Shown here one piece after another: positions 1 to 9,674 of a stretch of 64,000 nt of DNA (positions within the stretch are counted from its first letter, which is position 1; the number at the start of each line of letters is the position of its first letter). The notes under the pieces were generated by a model. It worked only from the letters and a program-made list of their open reading frames with translations, made no database searches and was not told the origin of the DNA. Location: contig JAKIMF020000011.1 in NCBI GenBank assembly GCA_022605425.2, positions 248,001-312,000 on the forward strand. The letters are read 5' to 3'. The stretch comes from Hamiltosporidium tvaerminnensis. Taxonomy: Eukaryota > Microsporidia > Dubosqiidae. The position numbers and the translations under genes were made by a program.

Positions 1-1
1 C

Positions 2-1639
2 TTAGAGATTAACAAAGAGAAGTCAGCCACAAATGATACGTGTTGTGAAGATACTGCTACTCTTCTAGAAGGTGTTAGTGTTTACAAATATTTAGGAATA
101 ATAGAAGATAGCAGAGGAATTCCAACACATAGCTCATTTGAAGAAGTACAGAGCAAACTTATATCAAGAGTTGAAAGACTTTGTCACACAAGATTAAATG
201 CAAAAAATTTATTTTCTGCAATCAATCAACATGCGATATCGTTAATCAACTACCACATAGGAGTACTTCGACTTGAACCGGCTGACTTCTCTAAGTTAGA
301 TGATGCAGTGCGTGCGGTGTTGGTGAAGAATAAGATACATCTCCGCCCAGGATGTAAAGAGCGTTTGTATCTTCCTAGAACAGAACTTGGAAGAGGCCTA
401 CATAGTGTTGAGTTGCAAAGCGAACATATGCTTCTGCAACTCTTGGATTGTCTGGAAAAAAGTAAAGAAATATCAACTAGACGAGCAGCAATCCTCAAGG
501 TGGAGAATAATAATAAAACCCATCTTGCACTAATAAAAGGCTTCTTAAAAGTAAAGTACAGGTTGGTAGAAGAAGTCACTAAGAAAAGTTTAGAAGAAGC
601 TCAACTTGCAAAACTATATAACGAAATAGAAAAACGAAAACTACATTCAAAGTTATATAATGCAAGAAAAAATGAGCTTGTGAGTGTTAGTGACTCTTCA
701 AGATGGCTAAAGAGAGGAAATATTAGGCCACGAAATGAAGCTGTGTTCTGCTATATCCAGGATAGAAATGTATTCTGGGGAGCAGATGGTGTGTGTCAAC
801 ATTGCGGGAAGTCTGGTAAGACTGTAGATCATCTAGCAACTAGATGTGAAAAAATGCTAGGCCATGATTACACTAGACGGCATAATGAAGTGGTTAGATG
901 CCTACACCTACTTCTCCTAAATAGATATAAGTTTAAGTCTTCAAAACGAATAAGGAGTCACTCAGTTCAAGAAATTCTTGATAATGAGTATGCAGAGATA
1001 AGTGTAGACACCAGAATAAAAACTGATGTTAAAATTCGGAATAACAGACCGGACATATTTATTTTAGATAAGAAGAAGAATAAGATAACACTCATTGAAG
1101 TAGGAATCACTTCCCAAGATTCACTTCAAATAGTTGAAACTGAAAAACTTAGGAAGTATGACCTGCTAGCGAATGAGTTGGGTCTTATTTATAGGTGTAG
1201 TGTTGAGATAATCTCTTATGTGATGACCTGGGACGGTATTGTGACAAAATACCATAAATCTCATCTTAAAAGACTAGAAATACCCATGAATGTAGAGGCA
1301 TACATTCAGTCTATAGTACTTAAGAAAACAGTCGAAACAATTTCCTTTGATCGACGAAGAGGACTTGAGTCAGGACTAAATGCCGAAGAGATCTGGGAGA
1401 GAGCGTCAATGGGTGTTATTATGAGATCAGAGATGCATGAGGAACCAATACCCCCTTTAAAAGAAGCGAAAAGAGAGGAAGATGGTGTTAAAATTTTAAA
1501 ACCAAAAAATAATACACCCCTTATTTCACAAGGAGGAACCACTTTAGAGGAACCGACCAATAACATAAATGAAGAGTCGGATTTGGAAGAAGAGAAAATA
1601 GTGGTTAAAGAGGTAGAAGAAAACATTAAAAAATGGTAA
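2..1639 (+). CDS. LINE (non-LTR retrotransposon) polyprotein, C-terminal 545 residues, cut by window edge
   Basis: The frame is open from base 2 to the stop, so the true start lies outside the window. It begins in the reverse transcriptase palm (the YLGI segment at about residues 30-33), then carries a thumb/linker. A zinc knuckle CX2CX8HX4C follows (C265, C268, H277, C282), then a PD-(D/E)xK restriction-like endonuclease with R-P-D351 and E366 (LIEV). The tail is acidic (residues 450-545). This domain order is that of single-ORF site-preferring LINEs of the R2/R4/NeSL group. It nicks DNA and primes reverse transcription of its own RNA. No frameshift or stop is seen, unlike the other copies in this window, so it may be from a recently active element. 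The 3' UTR ends near ATTTTATTAAATAAA, shared with the minus-strand copy at 16818-20622. Clade is inferred; R4/Dong-like is my best guess. Confidence 0.88.
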   Translation, partial: LEINKEKSATNDTCCEDTATLLEGVSVYKYLGIIEDSRGIPTHSSFEEVQSKLISRVERLCHTRLNAKNLFSAINQHAISLINYHIGVLRLEPADFSKLDDAVRAVLVKNKIHLRPGCKERLYLPRTELGRGLHSVELQSEHMLLQLLDCLEKSKEISTRRAAILKVENNNKTHLALIKGFLKVKYRLVEEVTKKSLEEAQLAKLYNEIEKRKLHSKLYNARKNELVSVSDSSRWLKRGNIRPRNEAVFCYIQDRNVFWGADGVCQHCGKSGKTVDHLATRCEKMLGHDYTRRHNEVVRCLHLLLLNRYKFKSSKRIRSHSVQEILDNEYAEISVDTRIKTDVKIRNNRPDIFILDKKKNKITLIEVGITSQDSLQIVETEKLRKYDLLANELGLIYRCSVEIISYVMTWDGIVTKYHKSHLKRLEIPMNVEAYIQSIVLKKTVETISFDRRRGLESGLNAEEIWERASMGVIMRSEMHEEPIPPLKEAKREEDGVKILKPKNNTPLISQGGTTLEEPTNNINEESDLEEEKIVVKEVEENIKKW

Positions 1640-2306
1640 AAATATTTTAACCCAGAATTTTATTAAATAAAATTAAAAAATATATATTTTCTCTTCTTTT
1701 TTTTGAATTTTAATTATTTGATAGATTAATTTTCTAAAAAGTTCTAATTATAAATATACGTACTCATTATAATTCAAATCTTTAAATAAATTTATTTGAA
1801 ATACCAAAAATATCTTTGAATTCAAGAGATAATAAAGTAATTTCAATGTTTCGAGGAATTTAACTAAGTAAAAAAGAAAGAATTTTATCTATTTAAATAG
1901 AGATTATAATTTTGTGACTTATCCAGTCTACAGCAATAAAGACCGACAGGAGTCAGATATATTTTATTAATATTTCCTTTATAATCGAATTATCTTCAAA
2001 TATAATTATATATTTGTGGTATTTTATGGCAAATTATATTTAGTGTTTAAAATCATAGATTTTATTTGAAATTTTGCTTACTTAAATCGATGAAATAATT
2101 TAATTAATTTATTTGAATAAAAAGTAGGTAAAATACATTATGAATTAGGAATGTATAATTCTGAATAATATACTATCAAATTTAAGAAATATGATATATT
2201 TAACAATATTTTCTAAATATTCTTCCTTCTACAATTTAATTATGATTGAAGAAATATATTTAAAATATAGTACATATTCATTAAAAATAATTAGATAAGA
2301 GATATT
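1640..2306. other. AT-rich intergenic DNA
   Basis: The first part is the LINE 3' UTR. The rest is AT-rich sequence with no open frame or repeat that I can support. Confidence 0.6.
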
Positions 2307-2780
2307 TTAATATATTTCCGAACCACTTATTGATGTAGAAGAGTCTTCAAATTCAAATAATTGAAAATCATCATCTTCACATACTTCTCTAGAAAAGATA
2401 CCGGCTGTAAATGTTAGACACATACCATTATGTAAAATGCGGTACATATTAATTTCATCTAGAACTATTTGAAAATCATCGTAGCTATAAGGCATAGCAA
2501 TGGCTATTCTCTGATGTCCAGGTGTTACAGCCAATTCCATTTTCAAACTTGTTATATAAACAGATAAATATTCGGGCATATCTTTTGTATATTCAATGTC
2601 AAAACTTTCAGCCAGAGGTAAAGGTACACCTATAACAATATTTTTTTCCACACCCAAATATAATCCAGAACCATAATTATATATCAAAAACCCTTCTATT
2701 CCAAACATGAATAGCAGTACTGACAGCATCTCTTCCATTTCCTGAAATCTTTTTATACACTTCGTGTTGAATCTGTTCAA
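2307..2780 (-). CDS. secreted protein with CL-x(11)-C motif, lectin-like family
   Basis: A 157-residue frame. Met15 or Met18 (near base 2738 or 2729) may be the true start, because a hydrophobic stretch from there (residues 19-34) looks like a signal peptide, whereas Met1-14 is charged. The body is beta-strand-like with alternating hydrophobics. It contains C121-L, then C134, then QLFEF at 140-144. The same CL-x(11)-C spacing occurs in the two larger neighbours at 4844-6244 and 8223-9674, so I take the three as one family. The arrangement recalls the Cys-Cys-QxW end of a ricin-B (beta-trefoil) lectin repeat, but the Cys spacing is shorter than usual, so the lectin role is tentative. The C-terminus is acidic and Ser-rich. 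It is probably exported. The specific role is unknown. Confidence 0.65.
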   Translation of the reverse strand: MNRFNTKCIKRFQEMEEMLSVLLFMFGIEGFLIYNYGSGLYLGVEKNIVIGVPLPLAESFDIEYTKDMPEYLSVYITSLKMELAVTPGHQRIAIAMPYSYDDFQIVLDEINMYRILHNGMCLTFTAGIFSREVCEDDDFQLFEFEDSSTSISGSEIY

Positions 2781-3781
2781 TAATTTTTCTTACAGACATT
2801 TAGTATATTCTTAGAATCGGATAGTTGAAGCATTTATAAGACACAATCATCCAATAAACTAATTCAGAAATCCCACAAAAAATATTTATTTACTTTATTT
2901 AATGACCAGTAATTATACTCTAGGAAATATTTATCAAATAATCTTAAAATATAATAATAATATAATCATTTAATTAATTAATACGATAAATTTTCAATAT
3001 ATTTAGAAATTTCTAAACATAAAAATCGTCTATTTTAATAGATACCGGACCGGCTCATATTTTTTAGATAGTTTTTCACTTTAAAAAAAATCTAATAATT
3101 TCATATAAAATTTTTTTATAAACTTTTATAGTATTTTCGAATCAAAAATTCTATTATAGGAAATCCTAATTTATATTTAGATTGTATTTACATAAAATAA
3201 ACGAACTTCTTTGTATTTTGGATATAATAGGTCTTCTATTCTTTAAATTAGTATTTTTTCAATTTATACTTAAAATTATTTCAAATTAAGGATTAAAAAA
3301 AATATTAAATTTTCTCTTTTTATTTATGAAGAATACTGCTTAATCAAATTCCGTTCCAAAAATGTTAATTTTAAAAATTTTCAAGAGTCAAATGATTTTT
3401 AAAAATTGTTATTTCTTTTAAAAAAATATAATTTTTAAGCATTTTATTTATATTTCCATTAGGAAATTGTAATTAGAAAATAAAATTTACTTTAAACATT
3501 TCATAAAGAATATTATTTGTAAATATTTATATTTTTTGTAAAGAATTACTCTATGATTAAATATTTCTTAGATTTTGTCATTGAATAAATAAAAAATTTA
3601 TATTCTAATTATTTACGATTCAATCGTTCCATAATTTAAATATTTCTTAGATTTTGTCATTGAATTTTACTTTTTTTTACAGTTGAAATGTACAATCTTA
3701 TCTATAATTTGACATTTAAAACGAATAAAAAACTTGCTAAATTTTTTACAGAATATTTTATAAATAAAAGAAAAACATTTT
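2781..3781. other. AT-rich intergenic region with a 29-bp direct repeat
   Basis: No credible gene. The segment 3558-3586 is repeated exactly at 3637-3665, a spacing of 79 bases. The rest is A/T runs. Confidence 0.6.
3558..3665. repeat. pair of 29-bp direct repeats
   Basis: Bases 3558-3586 and 3637-3665 are identical (core TTTCTTAGATTTTGTCATTG). It may be a small local duplication. No element boundaries are visible. Confidence 0.75.
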
Positions 3782-4009
3782 TTAATCATCTTTTTGTGTA
3801 TTTTCAGTAAGAAAAGTACTTTTATATTTCTCAAATTCTGCTACCACATTAGATATTTTATTAAACAGATTATCACTTAAATCACCACTTTTGGGTTCTC
3901 TACTGTTGTGTAAAGAAGGATTTCGAACATTTTGCATTTCACCATTGCTTATGAGATTCTCTGCACATGAATATAGAGCCAGAAGAAAAGAAAGTGAGAA
4001 AAGAATCAT
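3782..4009 (-). CDS. small secreted protein of 75 residues
   Basis: The frame opens further upstream (to 4063), but the Met at 4009 starts a textbook signal peptide, MILFSLSFLLALYSCA, with likely cleavage after Cys-Ala. I chose that start because the upstream 18 residues are not signal-like. The mature part is about 59 residues, hydrophilic, rich in Asn, Ser, Lys and Glu, without cysteines, and has a short amphipathic stretch (LFNKISNVVAEFEKYK). I do not recognise it. It lies between two genes for secreted lectin-like proteins on the same strand, so it fits a cluster of exported parasite proteins. Confidence 0.55.
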   Translation of the reverse strand: MILFSLSFLLALYSCAENLISNGEMQNVRNPSLHNSREPKSGDLSDNLFNKISNVVAEFEKYKSTFLTENTQKDD

Positions 4010-4315
4010 TGATTTGTTTTTAAAAAAAGTGCAATAAATATAAAATGTTTCAGTATGAAACAAAGTAAGAGAAACAAATATTTTATTTAAAAATGTTATT
4101 TTGTAAAAATTTATGTTTTACAAAATAATTGAATATTTACTGATTTATGACTAACACACATATGAATGGTGCAGCTTCGAATCAGTAAGGGTTAAATTAT
4201 TTGAAGATTTTAAATATTTTTTTTAAATGGTTTTCAAAAGAGAAAGTAAAAAAAAAATGTATGTGAGAGTCGTTTTTATTGTAAATTGTGTCCAAATAAA
4301 TTTAAATAGTTATTT

Positions 4316-4539
4316 AATATTTAAATCAAATATTTAATTTATAGTTCTTTTAGTTTCGTTGCATTTCAATTTTACTAAGCTAGAATTAATATTTAAATCA
4401 AATATTTAATTTATAGTTCTTTTAGTTTCATTGCATTTCAATTTTACTAAGCTAGAATTAATATTTAAATCAAATATTTAATTTATAGTTCTTTTAGTTT
4501 CATTGCATTTCAATTTTACTAAGCTAGAATTAATATTTA
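4316..4539. repeat. 72-bp tandem repeat, three copies
   Basis: Copies start at 4316, 4388 and 4460, with the first 8 bases of a fourth at 4532. The copies differ at one site (TTTCGTTG in the first, TTTCATTG in the other two). It lies between two minus-strand genes. It contains no open frame. Near identity suggests recent expansion by slippage or unequal exchange. Confidence 0.9.
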
Positions 4540-4843
4540 TTTGTTTAATAAAAAAATGTGGAGATATTTTTTCTTTTTTGAAGGTAAAAAATATAAATAT
4601 GCGTTGAATACGTTGTTATTTAAGAGTGCTTTTTATGAGAAAATATAAATTTACAAGTTGGATTTATTTTTAAATTCGGTAAAATTATTTGATTTTACTA
4701 AATGACTTATTGCCATATAAGGAATTTTCAGGCAACTTGTTTTTGAAAAGATTTTATTGCATAAAAACCATGCTATATTAGGTATGCATAAACAAAATAT
4801 TACAATATATTTCTAAAAATTAAATGTTAATGAATAATTTTAA
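4540..4843. other. AT-rich intergenic DNA
   Basis: I see no gene or repeat here. It is downstream of the 466-residue gene. Confidence 0.5.
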
Positions 4844-6244
4844 TTATGCCACGTTCGGATAGCTTAAAGTGTTATTAGCCTTTTTACCTTTTTTCGAATG
4901 TATATGAACATGGGGTACATCTGCATTAGAAGGTAAATTGCTTTCATTATCTGAAAATTCTACACCATCGAAATCTTTTAGAAACTTATGGAATACTTCT
5001 TCTTCTAGAATATCATCTGAAGAAGATTCTTGATTGGCGCGCACTTCTGTTTTGGCTATGTATGGGTTTAAAAGTTGTGGTGTATTTGATTTCACATAAC
5101 CTGCAACATAATTTACAGTATCAGAAAATGTATGGCGTGGAATATCTGGGCTCAATTTTGAGTAGGGTGTAGGTTTTAAACAAGCAGGATTAATATTCAA
5201 CGGCGCAGGCTCAATTTTTTGAGACATTACAGTTGCCACAGCTCTAGGTTTACACGTTTTCTCGGGTGTCAAAGTAGATATTTTTTCTATATAACTATAC
5301 GCAACTGTTGTTGTGATTGTCTCTTCTTTGGTTTTTGTGACATCTACAGTTTTTGTTTCTTTAAAAACCGACGTTGTATAGATCGTACTTACACTTGTCT
5401 GTGTCTCCGTAACGATATCCGTGGATGTAATTATACTTCTTTCGATTGCAGTGCTTGTCACGGTAAAATGCACATCTTTAGGAATTATACGTTCTGCTGC
5501 AGTTTTTGATACAACTAAAGCAGGTGTTCCAAGGGCTGCTACAACTGGCTGTGCCGTTTTATTTCCATTGATATTATTTGGGGGATTCTCTAGAAAATGT
5601 TTCATCATATTTGAAAACTGATCTAACATTTCAGATCCAAACGATTCTGAACCAGATTTACTAGAACCGGTCGAATTAGAAGTATTGCTGGATGTACCTT
5701 GCTGCAGTTTAGTGGCCGTGTGCGGTCCGTACAAATCTCTTTTTTCGGCTTTCTTATTCTTTTCTGGATCAAATATTATCATAAACTGTTGGTCCGGATC
5801 ACCCGATTTACATTGCTCGGTGTGAGGTGTATCATGATGAAATGCCAAACAAAAATCTTCAATAGAAAGCTTATGAAACTCACCTTCCTTTTTAATCGTC
5901 CATAAAGGTGGCGGTTGCTTATCATCGGAAGAAAGTATTAAATTTCCCTTCTCGTTTTTATCCATCCTTTTTCCTGCCGCATTTCTCGGCTCTATACCCA
6001 CTTTCTTTTCAAATCCCTGTCCTTTATTTATTAACTTAAACACCGCCAAAGGATCATTAACTTCATGTGTATAAGTTATTTCACCTTCGTGGTAATCCAA
6101 AGCTATATCATGAGAATATTCATCTTTGTGCAGTATCTTAATCATTTTATCTTTTCCATCTTCAGAAGACAAAGGAAATGTCATATTAGCAGTATCTATC
6201 CACAATAAAAACACATAACATATTATTTTCACAATATCACACAT
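4844..6244 (-). CDS. secreted lectin-like protein with Thr-rich region (466 aa)
   Basis: Residues 1-18 form a signal peptide (hydrophobic IICYVFLLWI, cleavage near DTA). Residues 25-158 look like one divergent ricin-B-like beta-trefoil module. It ends in C132-L ... C145 ... QQFMIIF (152-158), with the same CL-x(11)-C spacing as the proteins at 2307-2780 and 8223-9674. Residues 180-205 are Ser/Gly/Asn-rich. Residues 259-327 are a Thr/Ser/Val tract like an O-glycosylated stalk. The tail (405-455) is acidic, then His- and Lys-rich. No second membrane segment or GPI signal is evident, so it is probably secreted or spore-wall/surface associated. Lectin activity is inferred from family resemblance only. 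It is divergent from the gene at 8223, about 2 kb away. Confidence 0.8.
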   Translation of the reverse strand: MCDIVKIICYVFLLWIDTANMTFPLSSEDGKDKMIKILHKDEYSHDIALDYHEGEITYTHEVNDPLAVFKLINKGQGFEKKVGIEPRNAAGKRMDKNEKGNLILSSDDKQPPPLWTIKKEGEFHKLSIEDFCLAFHHDTPHTEQCKSGDPDQQFMIIFDPEKNKKAEKRDLYGPHTATKLQQGTSSNTSNSTGSSKSGSESFGSEMLDQFSNMMKHFLENPPNNINGNKTAQPVVAALGTPALVVSKTAAERIIPKDVHFTVTSTAIERSIITSTDIVTETQTSVSTIYTTSVFKETKTVDVTKTKEETITTTVAYSYIEKISTLTPEKTCKPRAVATVMSQKIEPAPLNINPACLKPTPYSKLSPDIPRHTFSDTVNYVAGYVKSNTPQLLNPYIAKTEVRANQESSSDDILEEEVFHKFLKDFDGVEFSDNESNLPSNADVPHVHIHSKKGKKANNTLSYPNVA

Positions 6245-6694
6245 CTATCTTATTTAACTCAAACTATTTTTTATATATTTATCTTCCAAACTTAAAACAT
6301 ATTTGTTTTACAAAGGAATGCTGAATTAAATACGTATCAACACATAGATATATTTAATCAATTTAATTATATATATTGTAAAAATACAAAAATATTTGTC
6401 AAGATTACCAAATTAATACCAATTTGTCTTTATTAAGTATGATGTGTCATATTTATTAAGTAATATTATTATGCTGTAATCTTATCTCATAACTTTATAA
6501 AAAATATGTTTCAAAAATAAAATTTCATATTGATAAATAATATAAATTTTATGGTATAAATTATGAGTTAAATTATCTTTGTAAAATTCTATTTCACCTA
6601 AAAATAATTAAAAAAAATTTTTAAATTTTATAACTGACAAAATATTTTATATTATTCAAATAAAAATAAATAGGAAGTAAATGTTCTTAATTAA
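6245..6694. other. AT-rich intergenic DNA
   Basis: Upstream region of the 466-residue gene. I see A/T-rich sequence and no promoter motif that I can defend. Confidence 0.5.
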
Positions 6695-6968
6695 ATATTT
6701 ATTCTTCTATCAAATATTCATTCTTCTCTCAGTTATTCATTCTTATCTCAAATATTCATTCTTATCTCAAATATTAATTCTTATCTCAATTATTCATTCT
6801 ATCTTAAATATTCATTCTATCTTAAATATTCATTCTTATCTCAAGTATTCATTCTATCTTAAATATTCATTCTATCTTAAATATTAATTCTTCTCTCAAA
6901 TATTCATTCTTATCTCAATTATTCATTCTTATCTCAAATATTAATTCTTATCTCAAATATTTATTCGT
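6695..6968. repeat. 18/19-bp minisatellite
   Basis: About fourteen imperfect copies of TATTCATTCTTATCTCAAA (19 bp) are intermixed with an 18-bp variant TATTCATTCTATCTTAAA. The variants occur in blocks. An apparent open frame across it (6681-6887 plus) is only a by-product of the repeat. Confidence 0.9.
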
Positions 6969-7470
6969 TTTAAAAGATTTTTATGTATTTTCTTTAAAGA
7001 ATAAAGTTTATACAAAATAGAAAATTTATTCAATTAAATCTCGGGTTAAACCTTTTTTTTATCATTTTCATATATTTTCTTCTTCTCTTTTCTTAAAAAT
7101 AAGAAAATATTTTTAAATGCAGATAATTTTTTATTTGATTTGTTAAAAATTGCTCTTCCCTCTTAATTTCGCAATAAATATTTTAAAAATTAATATCCAC
7201 CACACCAATACACAATCCGTAGAATCCTAGATCATATCAACTCTTATTTAAATTCAAATATGTTTGAATTTGTAATATTACTGAAAATTTACTTCTTTAA
7301 GAATGTCAATATATTTATAAAAATATTCTGTATTCTGTACAAATTTATAAGTCATAATAACAACTTAATTTGAATGATTATTTTCTTTAATTCAAAGCCT
7401 ATTAATAAGGTAAAATTTATAAGAAATTAGGAATTATTTTTTGGAAATAAATATTTCTTTTTTATAAAAA
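6969..7470. other. AT-rich intergenic DNA
   Basis: No gene or repeat that I can support. Confidence 0.5.
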
Positions 7471-7810
7471 GTAATTGAAAAAAATGAAATTTTTAAAGAA
7501 ATTTATCAATAGAATAGAAAAGAAAATGAAGGGAATTATGAAAAAATAAAATTGAAAAAAATAAAAGAATATTATGTGTAATATTTAGAGGAAAAGAAAA
7601 TAATATCAAAGAAAATTAAGGAAATATTTTTTAAGTCAAATATAAAAGAAATAAAGGATTTAAGAGTTAAAAGAAATAAAAGAAATACAGGAAATATAAG
7701 AAATAAAAGAAATAAAAGAAATAAAAGTAATAAAGGAGTTAAGGAGTTAAAAGAAATAAAATAATTAAAAGAAATAAGAGAAATATAAGATTTAAAAGAA
7801 ATAAATACGA
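7471..7810. repeat. purine-rich low-complexity tract
   Basis: The plus strand is nearly all A and G, with many degenerate copies of AAATAAAAG, densest at 7660-7800. It is a strand-asymmetric simple repeat about 0.4 kb upstream of the 8223 gene. Confidence 0.75.
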
Positions 7811-8222
7811 ATGATTGAAACCGAAAACATTTAATTCTGAGATATTTCTTTAATTAAAAATTAATTCTGTATGAAATTTTTCTTGAGATAATACGGAATT
7901 TGTATAAATTATATTTTTAAAAATATAATTAAAAGAAATAAAAAATGAAATAAATTGAAATTACTAAAATAAGTAAATGAGATTATATTGAAATTAAAAA
8001 CGATAATTAAAGATTGAGAACTCAAATTATAGATGATTCTAAAAAAAATATTTTAAAATCAAATATCTTGAAAACTGGTATATTTGTATCTTTATTTAGT
8101 TTTATTATATTCTTTATGGTATTAAAATAAATTTACGATAAATTTAATGGATAATCTTTGTTTAAGAAGTGAAACAATATGTTTCGAAAACTATACAAAT
8201 GAATACAACAAAGATAAACATC

Positions 8223-9674
8223 ATGAAAAGAAGAGTTGATATACTAATATTCATTTATTTTTATTTGAATTCGACGATATTAATGGAAATTGTTCGTGTG
8301 GTTGATCCAGAAACAGGTAATATTTTATCGGCTGAGACATTAAATATGGTCGATGGGCGGAATGGTAGCAAGGAAAATGGACCATTTACTCGACAGGTTG
8401 TTTCCATGGCTACGGGGTCTCCGCCGATGAATCGATTATTGACTTCTGGACAGGTGGTGCACCCTTCTTCAGATAACAGTGGACTAGCAAAAATTGATTC
8501 TGAGAAGGAAACTGACCCTGAAGATTTATGGTCTTTTATACCAATAAGAGGAAATAAAGTGTTGTTTGTTGGTAAAGAAAATATGTGTTTAAAACGAAAT
8601 GGTGCGCAAATTTCTCTTGAATCATGTCCAAAGCTCGATAAAATTGTTCCTAAGGAATTTGAATGGCTTATTAATATTCAAATAAGCAAAGAAGATTATG
8701 ATAGGTGTAAGACAATTGTAAGCGAATATGAAAAGTCGGATGGAGGTTTAGGTGGCGTTTTTAAAATAAATAGTAACCGCGAGCCCTCGTCTGATAAGAG
8801 TGCTGCACCTGGTTCTCAACAAAGCGAGCCTTCTGGAAACAAACCCACAGGGGATAAGTATGGTGATGAAAACAGACAAAGAGACATGTCACCAGATGAA
8901 TATTCTTCAGCTTCGATACATAACCCATCAGATAGCTATCGCCCAGATTCCAATTCGGACAAACCAAGTAATATAAATAAACGAAAGTATTCTGGCGATA
9001 AACATTATACGCCAGCGGACCGAAATAATCAGGAAAATGGTTTTCCACCAAAGGAAGATCATAGAGATAATAATGATAATCCAGGTGACGATTATTCAAG
9101 ACATAGAAGTAACGGATATAGAGAGGGCAATAGTAGAGGGAAATATTCTAGAAGAGATGATGATAAATCCATAGCTGATTCCCAGTACGGTGATGGTGAT
9201 AGAACAAGGGACGAATATCTAAGAGATAAGAATGACATATCTCAGAGAGATAATACGCTCGAACCCAGAAATCAACCAAGAGGAAGTTTTCCGAAAGAAA
9301 CCGACGGACAAAGGGATAATCACACCCCAAAAGATCAATATCGACCGGAAAGAGATGACAGACTTCCACATCATTCTGATCGAGAAGATGATATTCCAAG
9401 AGAAGGGCACTCAATATCTCCCAAAAATGATCGTTATGGCCCACCCGATAATTACTCTCCCCACATAGATCAGGAAAGAAACAGCGGTAAGAGAAGTTGG
9501 TACCATCCATCTCGAAGTGAAGCAGCATATTCTGGCAGAAATTCAAAAAAAAGTAAAACTTCAGGTGAACTTGACACTCCAATAGATAATCGTAGTAAAG
9601 ATGAAAATATATTAAGTACCTTAGAAGCCTTAAAAGAACTGTTCCAAGAATATGGAGACTCAGTCAAAAAATAA
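8223..9674 (+). CDS. secreted lectin-like protein with long charged repetitive tail (483 aa)
   Basis: The frame opens at 8169. The Met at 8223 directly precedes a signal-like stretch (MKRRVDILIFIYFYLNSTIL), so I place the start there; the upstream 18 residues are polar. In 501-residue numbering, residues 115-170 carry W121, C140-L, C153 and W166. This is the same CL-x(11)-C motif as in the proteins at 2307-2780 and 4844-6244, followed by an aromatic position as in the QxW of ricin-B lectins. Residues 200-465 are a disordered, hydrophilic tract dominated by Asp, Arg, Ser, Asn, Pro, Tyr and Gly. The C-terminus (about 478-496) is a short amphipathic helix. Its location is probably extracellular or in the spore wall. 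The apparent minus-strand frames opposite the tract come from its composition. Confidence 0.8.
   Translation: MKRRVDILIFIYFYLNSTILMEIVRVVDPETGNILSAETLNMVDGRNGSKENGPFTRQVVSMATGSPPMNRLLTSGQVVHPSSDNSGLAKIDSEKETDPEDLWSFIPIRGNKVLFVGKENMCLKRNGAQISLESCPKLDKIVPKEFEWLINIQISKEDYDRCKTIVSEYEKSDGGLGGVFKINSNREPSSDKSAAPGSQQSEPSGNKPTGDKYGDENRQRDMSPDEYSSASIHNPSDSYRPDSNSDKPSNINKRKYSGDKHYTPADRNNQENGFPPKEDHRDNNDNPGDDYSRHRSNGYREGNSRGKYSRRDDDKSIADSQYGDGDRTRDEYLRDKNDISQRDNTLEPRNQPRGSFPKETDGQRDNHTPKDQYRPERDDRLPHHSDREDDIPREGHSISPKNDRYGPPDNYSPHIDQERNSGKRSWYHPSRSEAAYSGRNSKKSKTSGELDTPIDNRSKDENILSTLEALKELFQEYGDSVKK

Noticed and set aside
5219-5905. Plus-strand frames of 66-96 codons opposite the 4844-6244 gene
   Set aside because: Antisense shadows of the Thr- and Ser-rich coding sequence.
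6690-6970. CRISPR-like array
   Set aside because: The 18/19-bp units are contiguous without unique spacers, and the DNA is eukaryotic; it is a minisatellite.
8761-9582. Minus-strand open frames of 112 and 144 codons opposite the 8223-9674 gene
   Set aside because: They follow from the Asp/Asn/Tyr/Arg-rich codon composition of the plus-strand tract, and their sequence is not protein-like.
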